A DNA stretch of 64,000 nt from Hydrangea macrophylla (GCA_033977485.1 CM066991.1:55530850-55594849); one strand, 5' to 3'. Shown: positions 43,668 through 56,172, counted from the first letter of the stretch. Notes: generated from the sequence alone by a model not told the origin. Numbers and translations: made by a program.

Positions 43668-44800
43668 GCCCATTGCCTATCCTCTCAAATGATCCCTTTT
43701 ACTGACACCTATGAATGTTGAATCCGTGCAGTGGAGCGATAGTGTTTGGGACTTCTGCTAAAAAAAAAAAAAACAATATTGACAAATGGGTCACAAAGAC
43801 ACTCCATTTGAGACCAAGTCGAGTCTGTTCTATATTTTGTGTCTATTTCAAGTTTGATCTTGTGGTCAAGTCTGTCTATCATCGAGTTGTTGTGAGTCTG
43901 TATCTTTCTCTTCTGATGGAATGAAGTCTCATTTTGCCTAATCTGATGTGTATATTCATAAGTGCATGAATCGCTGAACCAAAAATGTCACTTTTCAAAT
44001 TACCATGGACATTACTCTGCTAATAAATTTTTGCATCAAACAAAAAAGAGAATCCCAAACAGGTCAAAGTCGATTTCGCACTGACCCCAAAGAAGAGCTG
44101 AGAATTGAATTGTCTTACTTTAAGAATTTAAAGATGCTTTTGCTCAAATCTCGAAAAGATATACTTAAGACTGATTTGGGGCTTACCCAACACCCTTTCC
44201 ACCATTTCTACCATTTCAAAGCCTCGGACCCAATCCAATTAATAGCCATGCGAACCTGTGCGAACTTGGTCCTTGTTCGTAGCCAAACATTTCGATGAGT
44301 TTCTTCTCCTTAAAAAAAATATAAAAAAAAAAAAAAAAAAAAAAGCTCGCTAGGTTGAAAACCCGAAAAGGGCCCCTAGGCAAAAATGAGAGCTAAAAAG
44401 GTGTTGATTTCCAAAATCTGACCCTAGCCAGTCAAAAGGTTGAAGAAAATTTTGATGAAACAAATGAGAAAATTGTATGCTTCAAGGTACATCATAAGAA
44501 CGTGCTTGGATCACATTTCCAAAGGCACGAAACAACCACAAAATTCCGAGAGCTGACATGCACGTTTCAGAATTCTAAGATTGTGATTGAAAGATCTTGC
44601 AAGAATCAATTGCATGAAAAGCAAAATTGACTGGCTAGGCGAAAGTGAAAAGGGTCAATCCTCAAAATAAAAAGAACAAGAAAGGAAAAAAAAGGGGGGA
44701 TTGAAACTGAATCCTTTTATTCAAAGCTACCACAAGTGGCTCAAGTTTGAACTTATTTGATGATTGGTTTGAAAAACCCTCATACCCAATTTTTTTTTCA
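43668..44800. other. Tat internal region after gag, no pol
   Basis: No protease, RT, RNase H or integrase motif was found in any frame. A-runs occur at about 43761 and 44318-44344. 44005-44298 is an open frame without recognised domain. Confidence 0.6.
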
Positions 44801-45062
44801 AGACCTTGCCTTGAACTACGCTTGACCTGATTCCCGCTCGGGGATACGTAGGCAACCGCATCGGTTCGGTCGACACCATCATAATCAAACCAATTTTCTT
44901 CTAGCCTTGTCTTGAACTACGCTCGACCTGATTCCCGCTCGGGGTACGTAGGCAACCACAATGGTTCGGTCACCCCACCTACTTAAAAATCAACCCGCTT
45001 CGTTCCGACCATGGCCCGAACTACGTTGGACCTGATCCCCACTTGGGGGTACGTAGGCAAAC
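44800..45062. repeat. Three copies of GGGATACGTAGGCAACC unit
   Basis: A unit of 70-100 bp with 'tgacctgattcccgctcgggg' and 'tacgtaggcaa' recurs at about 44815, 44910 and 45010. A fourth, diverged copy is near 49262-49320. It is typical of the 3' untranslated part of Tat elements; the role is unknown. Confidence 0.8.
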
Positions 45063-45254
45063 TTTCAAAAAGAAAAAGGATGGCTCGCTAGGTCGAAAAT
45101 CCGAAAGGACGCCTAGGAAAAAATTAGAGCTAATTCCATAGTAAGCAATAACAAAAGAGAGAAAAGAGCTCGTTAGGTCACCTCACTGGTGCCTAGGCAA
45201 AAGTTATGAGCATTTGAGAGATTAAAGTCACGGTCCTTGCCTCAAGCCAGAAAT

Positions 45255-45510
45255 CACCTTCCACACTAGGGGCAAACTTTGGCTACTCGCCTCGTTTGCC
45301 TAAACTCCATTATCTACCCTTCATACAAGGGGCAAACTTCGGTCACCTACCTCGTTTGCCCAAAACTTCCAATAAACCATTGTCCAAACTAGGGGCAAAC
45401 TTCGATCACCCACCTCGTTTGCCTATGAATTCTACTTCATACACCTCAAACTAGGGGCAAACTCCGTTTGCCTAACACGATCCCTTCACACCAAGGGCAA
45501 GTTTTCAAGT
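45255..45510. repeat. AGGGGCAAACTTCGGTCACC repeat block
   Basis: Five copies, about 55-65 bp apart, of 'aggggcaaacttcggtcacc' followed by 'cacctcgtttgcc', the last degraded. The core 'ggggcaaac' also makes up the polypurine tract at 49468, so the block may derive from PPT-adjacent DNA. Confidence 0.85.
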
Positions 45511-46099
45511 CACCAAGTTGTTTTGAAATTTTTTGAAATAGAGCATCTTTTATTCTAAAAGCTAAGGCACTAATTCAAAGCACTTTCGGGGAGAAGTAGA
45601 GAATTGATTAGATCAATAGGGATTAATTTTCAAAAACCAGATTTATCAGCAAAGTGCTGTCATATTAAGATGAGGAGTGGACATAAAAGATGAGCAGTAC
45701 ATCATTCATGATGAAGGCACATTGGATCGTGGCAATTTGAGAATTCCATGTCCAAGTCAATCCTTCTTTGTTTGAGTCAGTAGTAATCTGATCACAAGTG
45801 TGTCAGAGATCGAGGTTTCATACAAACTAACTCAACTTTCCTTGTCGTTCCTGTTAAGTCCATTTGTCCTGATGGTCTCAAATGTGTGGGTTAAAGGTGA
45901 TTCTCAATTATAAAAAAAAAAAAAAAAAAACTTTGGATATAAGCAGAAGTACCAAACATTATTACAACACCAGTCAAGGTACAACATGAGAAGTGTCCCA
46001 GGTACAAGTGGTATAAACTTGTAAGTGGTTGCAAACTACAAACCGATAGTTGTTCCTCAAGGTGACTGATCGGAGGAAATATCGCCAACACCAAGAAAC

Positions 46100-46665
46100 T
46101 ATTGCTGACGTGTTGATGAGGTGTGTCGATGAGACGCGTTGTCGAGGTATTTTAGGGCCCAAAGTCCAGATGTGTTGATAAGATGTGTTTTAGGGCTCAG
46201 AGTCCGGATGTTTTGATAAGATGGTTATCAAGACGTTTAAGGTTCAAAGTCCAAGTGTGTTGCTGAGGAGGAGTATCAGATGTGTCGAGGAACATCAGAA
46301 GAGTTGAGAAGCATTGTTGGAGCATCGAGGAACATCAGGAGAGTTGAGAAGCATTATTGGAGCATCGAGGAACATCAGAAGAGAGTATTGTTGAAGAGGA
46401 GCATCGGGTGTGTTAAGGAGCATCGTTGAAGAACATCGGATGTTGAAGAGTTAAGGAACATCGGATGTGTTGAGGAGCATCAGATTTGTTGAGAAGCATC
46501 GTTGAAGAGTTGGGGAACATCGGAGGTGTTGAGAAGCATCAGATTTGTTGAGGAGCGTCAGCAGAGTTGAAAAGCATCATTTAAAAGTCGAGGAGCGTCA
46601 TTAAGATTTGAAGAACACCATTGAGAATCAAGAAGCATTGAGAAGCACCGTCAAAGATTTGAGTA
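46100..46665. repeat. Degenerate GAGGAACATCGG repeats
   Basis: About 25 irregular copies of a 20-25 bp unit (consensus 'gttgaggaacatcggatgt') precede the satellite array. Divergence between copies is high. Confidence 0.75.
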
Positions 46666-48472
46666 GCAACATAAGTCCATGAGTGGCTGTTGATCTCTCA
46701 TCTTTCTTCATGCAACATAAGTCCATGAATGGCTGTTGATGATCTTCCTTTCTCCTAGCAGCATAAGTCCATCTCTCATCTTTCTTCACGCAACATAAGT
46801 CCATGAGTGGCTGTTGATGATCTTCCTTTCTCCTAGCAACATAAGTCCATGAGTGGCTATTGATCTCTCAACTTTCTTCATCCAACATAAGTCCATGAGT
46901 GGCTGTTGATGATCTTCCTTTCTCCTAGCAACATAAGTCCATGAGTGGCTGTTGATCTCTCATCCTTCTTCATTGCAACATAAGTCCATGAGTGGCTGTT
47001 GATGATCTTTCTTTCTCCCAGCAACATAAGTCCATGAATGGCTGTTGATGATCTTTCTTTCTCCCAGCAACATAAGTCCATGAGTGGCTGTTGATTTTTC
47101 ATCTTCGTTCATGCAACATAAGTCCATGAGTGGCTGTTGATGATCTTCCTCTCTCCCAGCAACATAAGTCCATGAGTGGCTGTTGATCTCTCATCTTTCT
47201 TCATGCAACATAAGTCCATGAGTGGCTGTTGATGATCTTCCTTTCTCCTAGCAACATAAGTCCATGAGTGGCTGTTGATCTTTCATCTTTCTTCAGGCAA
47301 CATAAGTCCATGAGTGGCTGTTGATGATCTTCCTTTCTCCTAGCAACATAAGTCCATGAGTGGCTGTTGATCTTTCATCTTTCTTCATGCAACATAAGCC
47401 CACGAATGGCTGTTGATGATCTTCCTTTCTCCTAGCAACATAAGTCCATGAGTGGCTGTTGATCTCTCATCCTTCTTCATTGCAACATAAGTCCATGAGT
47501 GGCTGTTGATGATCTTTCTTTCTCCCAGCAACATAAGTCCATGAATGGCTGTTGATGATCTTTCTTTCTCCCAGCAACATAAGTCCATGAGTGGCTGTTG
47601 ATTTTTCATCTTCGTTCATGCAACATAAGTCCATGAGTGGCTGTTGATGATCTTCCTCTCTCCCAGCAACATAAGTCCATGAGTGGCTGTTGATCTCTCA
47701 TCTTTCTTCATGCAACATAAGTCCATGAGTGGCTGTTGATGATCTTCCTTTCTCCTAGCAACATAAGTCCATGAGTGGCTGTTGATCTTTCATCTTTCTT
47801 CATGCAACATAAGTCCATGAGTGGCTGTTGATGATCTTCCTTTCTCCTAGCAACATAAGTCCATGAGTGGCTGTTGATCTTTCATCTTTCTTCATGCAAC
47901 ATAAGCCCACGAATGGCTGTTGATGATCTTCCTTTCTCCTAGCAACATAAGTCCATGAGTGGCTGTTGATCTCTCATCCTTCTTCATTGCAACATAAGTC
48001 CATGAGTGGCTGTTGATGATCTTTCTTTCTCCCAGCAACATAAGTCCATGAATGGCTGTTGATGATCTTTCTTTCTCCCAGCAACATAAGTCCATGAGTG
48101 GCTGTTGATTTTTCATCTTCGTTCATGCAACATAAGTCCATGAGTGGCTGTTGATGATCTTCCTCTCTCCCAGCAACATAAGTCCATGAGTGGCTGTTGA
48201 TCTCTCATCTTTCTTCATGCAACATAAGTCCATGAGTGGCTGTTGATGATCTTCCTTTCTCCTAGCAACATAAGTCCATGAGTGGCTGTTGATCTTTCAT
48301 CTTTCTTCATGCAACATAAGCCCACGAATGGCTGTTGATGATCTTCCTTTCTCCTAGCAACATAAGTCCATGAGTGGCTGTTGGTCTTTCATCTTTCTTC
48401 ATGCAACATAAGTCCATGAGTGGTTGTTGATCTTCCGTCTTTCTTTATGCAACATAAGTCCATCACTCTTCT
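46666..48472. repeat. 46 bp satellite with 507 bp higher-order units
   Basis: About 39 monomers of 46 bp start 'gcaacataagtccatgagtg' and carry two alternating tails ('atgatcttcctttctccta' type and 'tctctcatctttcttcat' type). Eleven monomers form a 507 bp higher-order unit that recurs almost unchanged; identical frames recur at 46878, 47385 and 47892. It lies in the untranslated 3' part of the gag-only element. Open frames on the minus strand simply reflect the repeat. Confidence 0.95.
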
Positions 48473-49477
48473 CTTTCAATATCAAAACCTTAACTGCCGC
48501 AGGCCATCTCCGTATCCCTCATCACAAATAGAATGATACATTTACTCCCATTTAATGGACGTATTTCCTTCTTCCTAGCAGAGTACATCATCCTCCGAGG
48601 ATAGAAATAGACGGATACTAGCTCCCGGAGGCCCCAACCGGCCCTCTTGGATTGAGCACCGAAAGATTTGATCAGCCGTGAGAGATTCAGAGATGGGTCT
48701 TGGTTCCCCGATCAAGAAAAGAGAGATTCTCCGAGAACCCCGCGTCACCCCCCGAGGACAGATACGAAAAGATACTAGCTCCCACTACCCTCAGCAGAAA
48801 GTAACAAAAGAGGAACCGACTCCCAAAAATCGGCCGTCAGGAACAATCAGAACATCGCCCGCATCCAGATCTCCTGATTATCAAGGGTTTTCTCATCTAT
48901 CCATTTTCATAGCTTTATCACAAGATCCCTCGGTCACCTTTGGCTGTCGTCTTCTAAAGAAAGCACATCTGATCTATCTCACTCGTTTGCAAAGCACACT
49001 TCCCAAGTTCCAGAAGTTTTCCCTAAACCCAGAGTCTTCTAAACCTTGATGTCCTTATCCGAGTCATTCACCACATCACAGTCGTAAACACTAGCACAAC
49101 ACCATCCCACTCGGAGTGGCACACCCCACAGCACCTGCTCATACTAGGATCATAACACTGGACATGATAGGACTCATGACACAATTCATGTCACATCCAT
49201 GCATTGCATATCATCCTCATAGCATAGCATCCGCATGTCTTGTTGTGCATGTGTGAATCGTTCCTTTGTGCCCTGAACTACGTCCTGGTCTGATTCCCCT
49301 TGGGATACATAGGCAGCTCACGCAGAGCACGACCAGCACTAACCTCATCATCCTTTCATCTTTTGCAACGCTGTTTATCCTAAATCTATAGCCTCCAAAA
49401 AGTCCTGTCTCTTCAAAGCTTTGGCACTCGCTTGCGACATGTGTTGCCTCGCAAGTTCATGCCAAAGAGGGGCAAAC
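48473..49477. other. Tat internal 3' region and PPT
   Basis: No gene. Pro/Ser-type open frame 48678-49049 is unrecognised. The polypurine tract AAAGAGGGGCAAAC (49464-49477) directly precedes LTR2. Confidence 0.7.
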
Positions 49478-52400
49478 TGTAGACACCCCATTTTGTCGGC
49501 TATCAGATTTAGGAGACCCATAGCTTGGTGATTCACAATGATCGTAAAAGACTCAAAAGGACTCTTGGAAGTCAGCTCTATCTCTCAGAATGCTCAGAAT
49601 GACCAGAATGCCTCTGGAAACCCGAAAACTCCCAGATTTGGTCCCAAAGTTTTGGAAACATGCTACGTCGTAAGAAAAGTGATAAAATAAGTTTTTAAAA
49701 AAAATCGGATGAAATCGTCAGCTCCCAGAGACCCCCGAAAGTCCCGAAACTTCCCGGGAATCCCAAGTTTGACCAGTTTGACCAAAATTTGACTTTGGAA
49801 CCGGGGCGCCGAAACAATTTTCAAATATTTTTCATGGATACTAGAGGTCAATAGCTTTCCAACGGTATATCTCACATAATTTCTGGATCTAAAGCGAATT
49901 TATTATGATTTTCCAAAGGCGAAAAAGGCAATCAAATCGGCTTTCATCACGAATACCGCAAAACTTTTCAAAGTGACCTATCCCCGAAATATTGTTTATG
50001 TAAAGTAGACTCCATTACCTTTCCAACGGTATATCACAACCTCAGTTTGGAGTTCATACGCATTTTCTGTGAATTTCGGAGAAAATAGGGCCTTTTCGCG
50101 AATACCGGAACCTCTGGGGGCCTAAACGTAAATTTCTGGGCATCTGAGGAGCAGTGCCGCCGCGGCACTGGCCCAGTGCCGCCGCGGCACTCAACCCTCG
50201 CAGAGTCCATTTTTGTAATTTTTTTGGGGGTCCAATTTGATTAATTGAAAGTCAAAACGATATAGTTTTGTGTTCACAGTTGTTTGGGACCAATGGGAGT
50301 ACTTCTAAAACCCCAAAACCACCCCAAATTGGCCTATTTAAACCCTCCATTGCTCTTTATTTTAGGGGGGACAAGTGCAAAGCTTGAAAAGTTGTAGAGA
50401 AGAAGAGAGATAGAGATAGGTTTAGAAGAGAGAAAGGGAGCTTCTCCCATTGATTTTCCATAAGAAAGTGAGTTTTAATATTGATTTCTTTCACTATCCT
50501 TCTATATACTTCACATTCAAAGTCTACTCCAACCCTCATTCTTGAGCATCCATGAGATAGAAAGCTACTTCCATGTCCAAATGTCAAAATCTATGAGTGA
50601 AACACCAAGCTACAAGTTCAAAATCACATTGATTATCATCTATTGATTGCTATTTACTTGCTTGTTTATATATGTGTTCATCTCTTCTTCCCTCATTTCT
50701 TTTTATTTTTCTTTATTTACTTACTAGTTCATCATCATCTAAGTGATGACATGAAGTTTGGGGTGAGTGAATCCTTATGGATTGTAGCTCTTGACCTCAA
50801 AAACTTGTTTGATAGATGATGATCATAACCTCAATACTTCCAAGGTATTCTTGGAATGTATTGAAGTTATGTTCAAAATAAAATAAATCTCTCCAACAAT
50901 CTTGGAAGTTCTTGATGATGAGTTTGATGTTGGCATTTTAAGTGGCTATAATCCTTGTTGAGTATTAAAAATATGTTTTCAAAACATCTATTTCAAAACC
51001 CCTCTCAATCCTTCTCATTTTGGTTTCAAGAAATAAAACCTTGTTTTCCCCAAAATCTTCAAAATAATAAGTCAAAACAGTGAGTGAGTTGAGTTCAAAG
51101 ATTTCTCTAGGACTCAATACTCAACATATTGATATAACACCACTTGGAAAGTCTTCCTAACTCATTATCGAACACCCATGATTTTTGGTTGGACTTGGAA
51201 ATACTTGAAAATGGTCCATTTGGATCCAAACATTTTCTCTAGACATTCTGTTTTTGATGTCACAGCCGCTAGGTCCACCTTCAACATGTTTTCCAGAAAA
51301 ACCTTTCCTAACGGGGTGGTCCTAACTTATTTTTCCCTTAAACTTCAATGTCTTAGGGAACGTTCTGTATAAAATGGGCCTCTAGATCATTCGTTTTCAT
51401 TTTCTAAGATTTTTCAACATTTCAGTCGACGGTATTGACTCTGTTTCTGAGTGACCTTCATTTTTTATATGATTTCTCTCAATCTGTGATAGCTATCCAA
51501 GATTGGCCTTTTGGGTTGTGTTCTAGACAAAATAAGTAAGATCTCCATAAAAAAAATCATGCATTGAAAACATTCCTAACCCCTTTTTTCGAATTTCCAA
51601 AGATGATGCTACTGTTCTGTCCACTATTCACAGCAAGTATACCTTAACTTTCATTCTTTGATTTGATGCTTATATGCATTCCAAATTAGTTCATATCTTA
51701 GGAAGTAGTTCATACTACATTTGTATATATCCCATGTTGATTTAATCCATTCATTCGTGCACATTTTAGACTTCTAAGTCATTTTAGAAATCCATGTACA
51801 CAAAACACACTACAACCTTTGCACATTTTTAGATACATACAAGACATTCATGCAAGATTTGGGGTCTTTGTAACTCTTAATCTAAGAAAATTATAAGGAA
51901 TGAACTTGATCACACGTTCATGCTTCCCCTCGATCCAATCGTCCTTTCTCATCCGTCTCGGGGATTGAGAAATCTTCTTTTCTCAAAATTAACATGCATC
52001 ATTCTAGCTTGCTAAGCATACTCTAATTCTTTGATTATTTGTTTCAAGAACCATTAATGTCCCCTTTAGATTGAGGAAACTTAATTACTCGATATGTGAT
52101 TAGACGATTTTTCCTAGGTTTATTTGTGTGATCTTTCACTTTACATTGCATGATATTTGACTTAGATCTTATGAATGATATCTTATCTTTAGATCTTCCA
52201 TTTCAAATTTTCTTATGTGATGTAATATACTATCATAGTATTATTCGTCGAACCAAACATAGTATAAGATGATTATTTGGATGCTAATTGAGGCCCGTCG
52301 AAAGACGGGGCGAGTTGAGGGTGTTTTAGTCGTGACAAAGGCTCCTTCCTCTCTCGTACCAAAACCCCGAACCAAGTTCTTTGGTTATGAAGGGCCGGTG

Positions 52401-52555
52401 CCCTTATCCGCTTGGGTGAGTCAAAATTAGGTTTCTTGGTTCCTTAAAGACCAAGTGGCGACTCTGTATCTGTTTTCAACAGACCATTTTCTTTCTTTGA
52501 TCAAAATCAAATAGTTTCAAAAACCCAACAAAGAGGCGGAAGCCCGGTGTCCACA
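49478..52555 (+). repeat. Tat-type LTR2 (shared by both units)
   Basis: 3078 bp, colinear with LTR1 with few substitutions; 21 bp shorter mainly through one palindrome copy (two at 50153-50191). It is followed by a second PBS (52559-52576), so it serves as 3' LTR of unit 1 and 5' LTR of unit 2. Confidence 0.93.
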
Positions 52556-53180
52556 ATCTGGCGACTTTGCTGGGGATCTTTATTTTCAAAACAAAATAAT
52601 ACAGAGGTTTGACTCATAAGAAGCATCCTTAAAATCATCTTTTTACTATGTTTGGTTCACCGCATTGCACTCTTGCATTTCCCCCTCCGACTGTTTCTGA
52701 AACGCGGCGCTGACATTGTTCAGGTGTTGCTGTGCCAGGGCACAAGTCACCGTTGATACTGTACCTTCCAAGGTATATCAAAAAGAGTAAAAACCTCCGT
52801 ACTGTCTCTCTGACGGTATATTAGAACTCTCGTCTACGGACCCTCTTTGACTAAACCCAGCCTTTGCATATAGATTCCTGTAGAACCTTTCATAGGACTG
52901 TTCATTTATCTTTTCAGATAGGACAATGTGATATAACTACTGTATGCCCTGGTGGGATTACCTGCGCGGTGTAGATGCTTATGTGGCATGAGGCAGAACC
53001 TCTTTCTTATGATCCCCAAGGCAATCACTCACATGTGATCACATTGAGTTGACCTGCCTAGGCACCATGGCAAAGATGTCTGCTCCATGCTCACAAAGAT
53101 ATACACCGCAAACCTTGTTTGTCGGTCCTGAGACATAGGAGTATGAAAACCTGCTAGAACGTACGATCACTACAATCGTA

Positions 53181-53760
53181 TTAACCAGTTTCTCCCTAAA
53201 ACTCTGCCAAGATATCCTAGATATAACCATATTAACCAGTTTCTCCAAGAAACTCTGCCCAAATATTCCAGATACAACCGTATTAACCAGTTTCTCCCAG
53301 AAACTCTGCCCAGATATCCCAGATACAACCGTATTAACCAGTTTCTCCCAGAAACTCTGCCCAGATATCCCAGATATAACCATATTAACCAGTTTCTCCT
53401 AGAAACTCTGCCCAGATATCCCAGATATAACCGTATTAACCAGTTTCTCCCAGAAACTCTGCCCAGATATCCCAGATATAACCGCATGAACCCGTTTCTC
53501 CCAAAAACTCTGCCCAGATATCCCAGATATAACCATATTAACCAGTTTCTCCAAGAAACTCTGCCCAGATATCCCAGATATAACCGCATTAACCAGTTTC
53601 TCCCAGAAACTCTGCCTAGATATCCCAGATATAACCGCTAACCCGTTTCTCCCAAAAACTCTGCTCAAATTTCCCAGAAATACCAGAAATTCTGTCCAGA
53701 TACCCCAGATATAACCATACTAACCTGTTTCTTCCAGAAACTCTGTCCAAATTCCCCAAA
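53181..53760. repeat. 51 bp x10 tandem array, copy 2
   Basis: The same ten-unit array as 41431-42005, with the same phase and count, starting at 53181. Confidence 0.93.
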
Positions 53761-54164
53761 AATGCCCAGTCCCTCCTAGAAGCTTTCATAAAAACCTGGA
53801 AACCCCTGTTATCCCTCGGTGACCGTACTGGAAAGTAGGGTTAACACACTCTATATGGTTAGGACCTTATTTGTTTAGCTGCTACCTGTTAGAAATAGGG
53901 GCATCATATAGATTAGGGCGTACATCTGCATGCTTGTCTCATATGCATGCACTATTCCCATCAATCTGCACGCACGGTCTCGAGTCAGTCCACATCACTG
54001 TCTTTGTCTGTCTAAAGTTGTCACTATCAGGATCTGATACATCCCTGTCCCCCGAAATCTGTCAGGTTAGTATAGATTCCCAAGGTCAACAACCAGGATC
54101 CTTGTCGTGGGTCAGGAGTTCAGATAACCGTTTGGTCAGAATCAGTCCGACAGCCTACTTCAGC

Positions 54165-54426
54165 ATGAATAGAAAAGAGTTGGAAAACAAGGTTACTGAG
54201 TTGGGAGCAACCATAAGCCAGCAGTCGGACAGCCTAGCCCAAGTTCTGAAGTTCATGGAAGAATTGAAGCAGCAGCAGCCGCAACCTCCGCCCGGGTTTC
54301 CACCACCAGGGTTTGAACCTCCTCCACATGGGAATAACGGGGAGGAAGACTGGTTTCAAGGGGTCCCACCGTTTGCGCATGAGAAGAAGCTCCAAGAGAA
54401 AATGGATAAGGTTGATAAGCTGGAAA
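54165..54426 (+). pseudogene. Tat-type gag, copy 2 (truncated)
   Basis: N-terminal 87 codons of the same gag, without the A-run deletion of copy 1, so the reading frame is intact up to the junction. At 54427 it runs into LTR sequence through a deletion; the frame closes at 54476. No Gag core domain is left. Confidence 0.85.
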
Positions 54427-54584
54427 GTGCCCTTATCCGCTTGGGTGAGTCAAAACTAGGTTTCTTGGTTCTTTAAAGACCAAGTGGCGACTCTGTATCT
54501 GTTTTCAACAGACCATTTTCTTTCTTTGATCAAAATCAAACAGTTTCAAAAACCCAACAAAGAGGCGGAAGCCCGGTGTCCACA
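54427..54584 (+). repeat. LTR3 remnant (last 158 bp)
   Basis: It matches the last 158 bp of LTR1 and LTR2, from 'gtgcccttatccgcttggg' to GGTGTCCACA. The junction with gag lies in a shared GTG. Confidence 0.93.
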
Positions 54585-54589
54585 GGTCT

Positions 54590-54987
54590 AAAATAAAATT
54601 TTGTTAAATTAAGGTACTGAAATGTTTATTTGCCGACGTCAAAGAATTTCTTGCCAATGTAATCATGACAATGGGTCCTAATTGGCGTCTCTTAGAGGTT
54701 CAATATGAACCGTCGATGTGCATTTGAAATTTTAATTTGATTCAATTTGAACGGTCCAGATGGAGAGACTGGATTGAGCAGAGGCACATTGCTTACATCA
54801 GCAATGTGCTGATACACTTGCACAGAGACACATCCGCACATAGCAACGTGATGACATCAGTTGATGTCACTAACGCGCGAGGTCATTCATGTCCAAAAAA
54901 GGTTTTGGGACTTGAGAAAGAGTTAAAAAATGTTATGAATCCAATCAGGTAAATGCTATTGTCTAAGGACCATAAACCAAGTCTCCC
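54590..54987. other. MULE-like element right arm
   Basis: Continuation of the DNA element after the Tat insertion. It contains 'gatgacatcagttgatgtcac', an inverted ATGACATCA pair near 54850. No gene. Confidence 0.5.
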
Positions 54988-56172
54988 TAAAAAAAATAAC
55001 ACAACGAATCATATTTCTTCAATTTCGTACATTTTAATGTACTAAAAACTGCTACTGAAATCTTCAATTTCTGCTCAAACGGTACAGAATCATAAAAAAT
55101 ACCATTAGACGAAAAACGTGCAGAATCACGTTTTACTTAAAATTCGCGAACAGAATGTTCAAATTCAAAGCCACGATTTTCTAATAACTTTCTAAAGTTT
55201 CTGCAACTGTGTGAATTACAAATATAACGAATTTCACATATATTTCCTAACAAACATGAATATTTCACATATGGTTTTTATCAAACTAATGATTCACCTA
55301 ACCCTTTCGAATACCCTAATGTCATGATCGTAAAGTCACACGAAGAGGAAAGAAAATATCTAAATTACTTCAACAATAGCGTGTATCCATTACAAAGATT
55401 TAACCCTAACAATTAAATTAAACATGTACTACTTTAATTTACTCTCATATACATATATACATACGTGTATATATATATACTCGAATACACAAAATTTAAC
55501 TCACCTCGTTGATCAAAAATCAACAACCACGAATGCTTCGCGATTCCCCCACATGCCCACGAACCCTAGACCCTTCTCCTTTCTTCTCCCTTTTCTTCTC
55601 TTCTTTTTCTTCTCTCTCTTTCTCTCTGTCTTTCTCAATTGCGGCAGTGTAAAGGAAAGGGATTCCTAACCCTATTATTTTATTATGTAAGTATACAAGA
55701 TGCACACCTAACCTATTAGTATATTAACACACACACCCGTACATACTAACACACATACCCGCACACATCTACACACACACATGTAAATTCCGTTTTTTTG
55801 TCTAAGGGTCTCACAAAAAGGCTTTATATGGGCCCGAAAATGCATTCTAAAGTGACAAATGATTAGCCCAATGGATACCCATGACCCCGGTACTAAGTTT
55901 TAATGTTAATTACATTATTTAATACATTCGCGGGCCTGTAAACACTATATAACAAAAATACATATCAACCCTTCATTTTACTTTTTAACAAATATAAATT
56001 AATAAAATATAACTTCCAAACTAAACACGCTCACTCATGATTTAATTTATATGTCCACCAAACACTTAAAATTTTCCAAACATATGTCTTTCATAGGCAC
56101 ACTCATATAATATTGCTAACTGAAAATAATAATTAAAATAATTATTTACATAGAAATTTTAGGGTTGTTACA
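54988..56172 (-). repeat. 3' LTR, piece 2 (LARD-like element)
   Basis: It begins with the second TAAAAAAA and is colinear with 58939-60119 of the intact LTR. It ends GGGTTGTTACA. Confidence 0.92.

Larger units (their letters stand above)
37707..54584 (+). mobile_element. Three-LTR tandem dimer, Tat-type gag-only element
   Basis: The order is LTR1 (37707-40805), internal 1 (40806-49477), LTR2 (49478-52555), truncated internal 2 (52556-54426), LTR3 remnant (54427-54584). The outer flanks carry one GGTCT pair, so the array behaves as a single insertion later rearranged. The LTR start TGTAGACACCCC, end GGTGTCCACA, PBS TGGCGACTTTGCTGGGGA and gag type match the Tat/Ogre/Retand lineage. No protease, RT or integrase is seen. 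It is thus a TR-GAG-like non-autonomous element. Confidence 0.9.
34032..54987. mobile_element. MULE-like DNA transposon carrying a Tat dimer
   Basis: The left end GGGAAAATTGGTGAAAGGGG and right end (reverse complement GGGAGACTTGGTTTATGG) are imperfect inverted repeats. The element disrupts an LTR whose intact copy shows the empty site. Without the nested retrotransposon it is about 4.1 kb, has no transposase and consists mostly of repeats. An 8-9 bp duplication and a GGGA-type end suit a Mutator-like element; a hAT element is the alternative. Confidence 0.7.

Noticed and set aside
46878..48116. Three identical 74-codon minus-strand ORFs
   Set aside because: They are the same frame of the 507 bp higher-order satellite, repeated.
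46666..48472. Regular repeats resembling a CRISPR-like array
   Set aside because: Units are contiguous with no unique spacers, the host is a plant and the block lies in a retrotransposon. It is a satellite.
43668..49477. Hidden pol of the Tat element
   Set aside because: No protease DTG, RT (F/Y)xDD, RNase H or integrase DDE motif was seen in any open frame.
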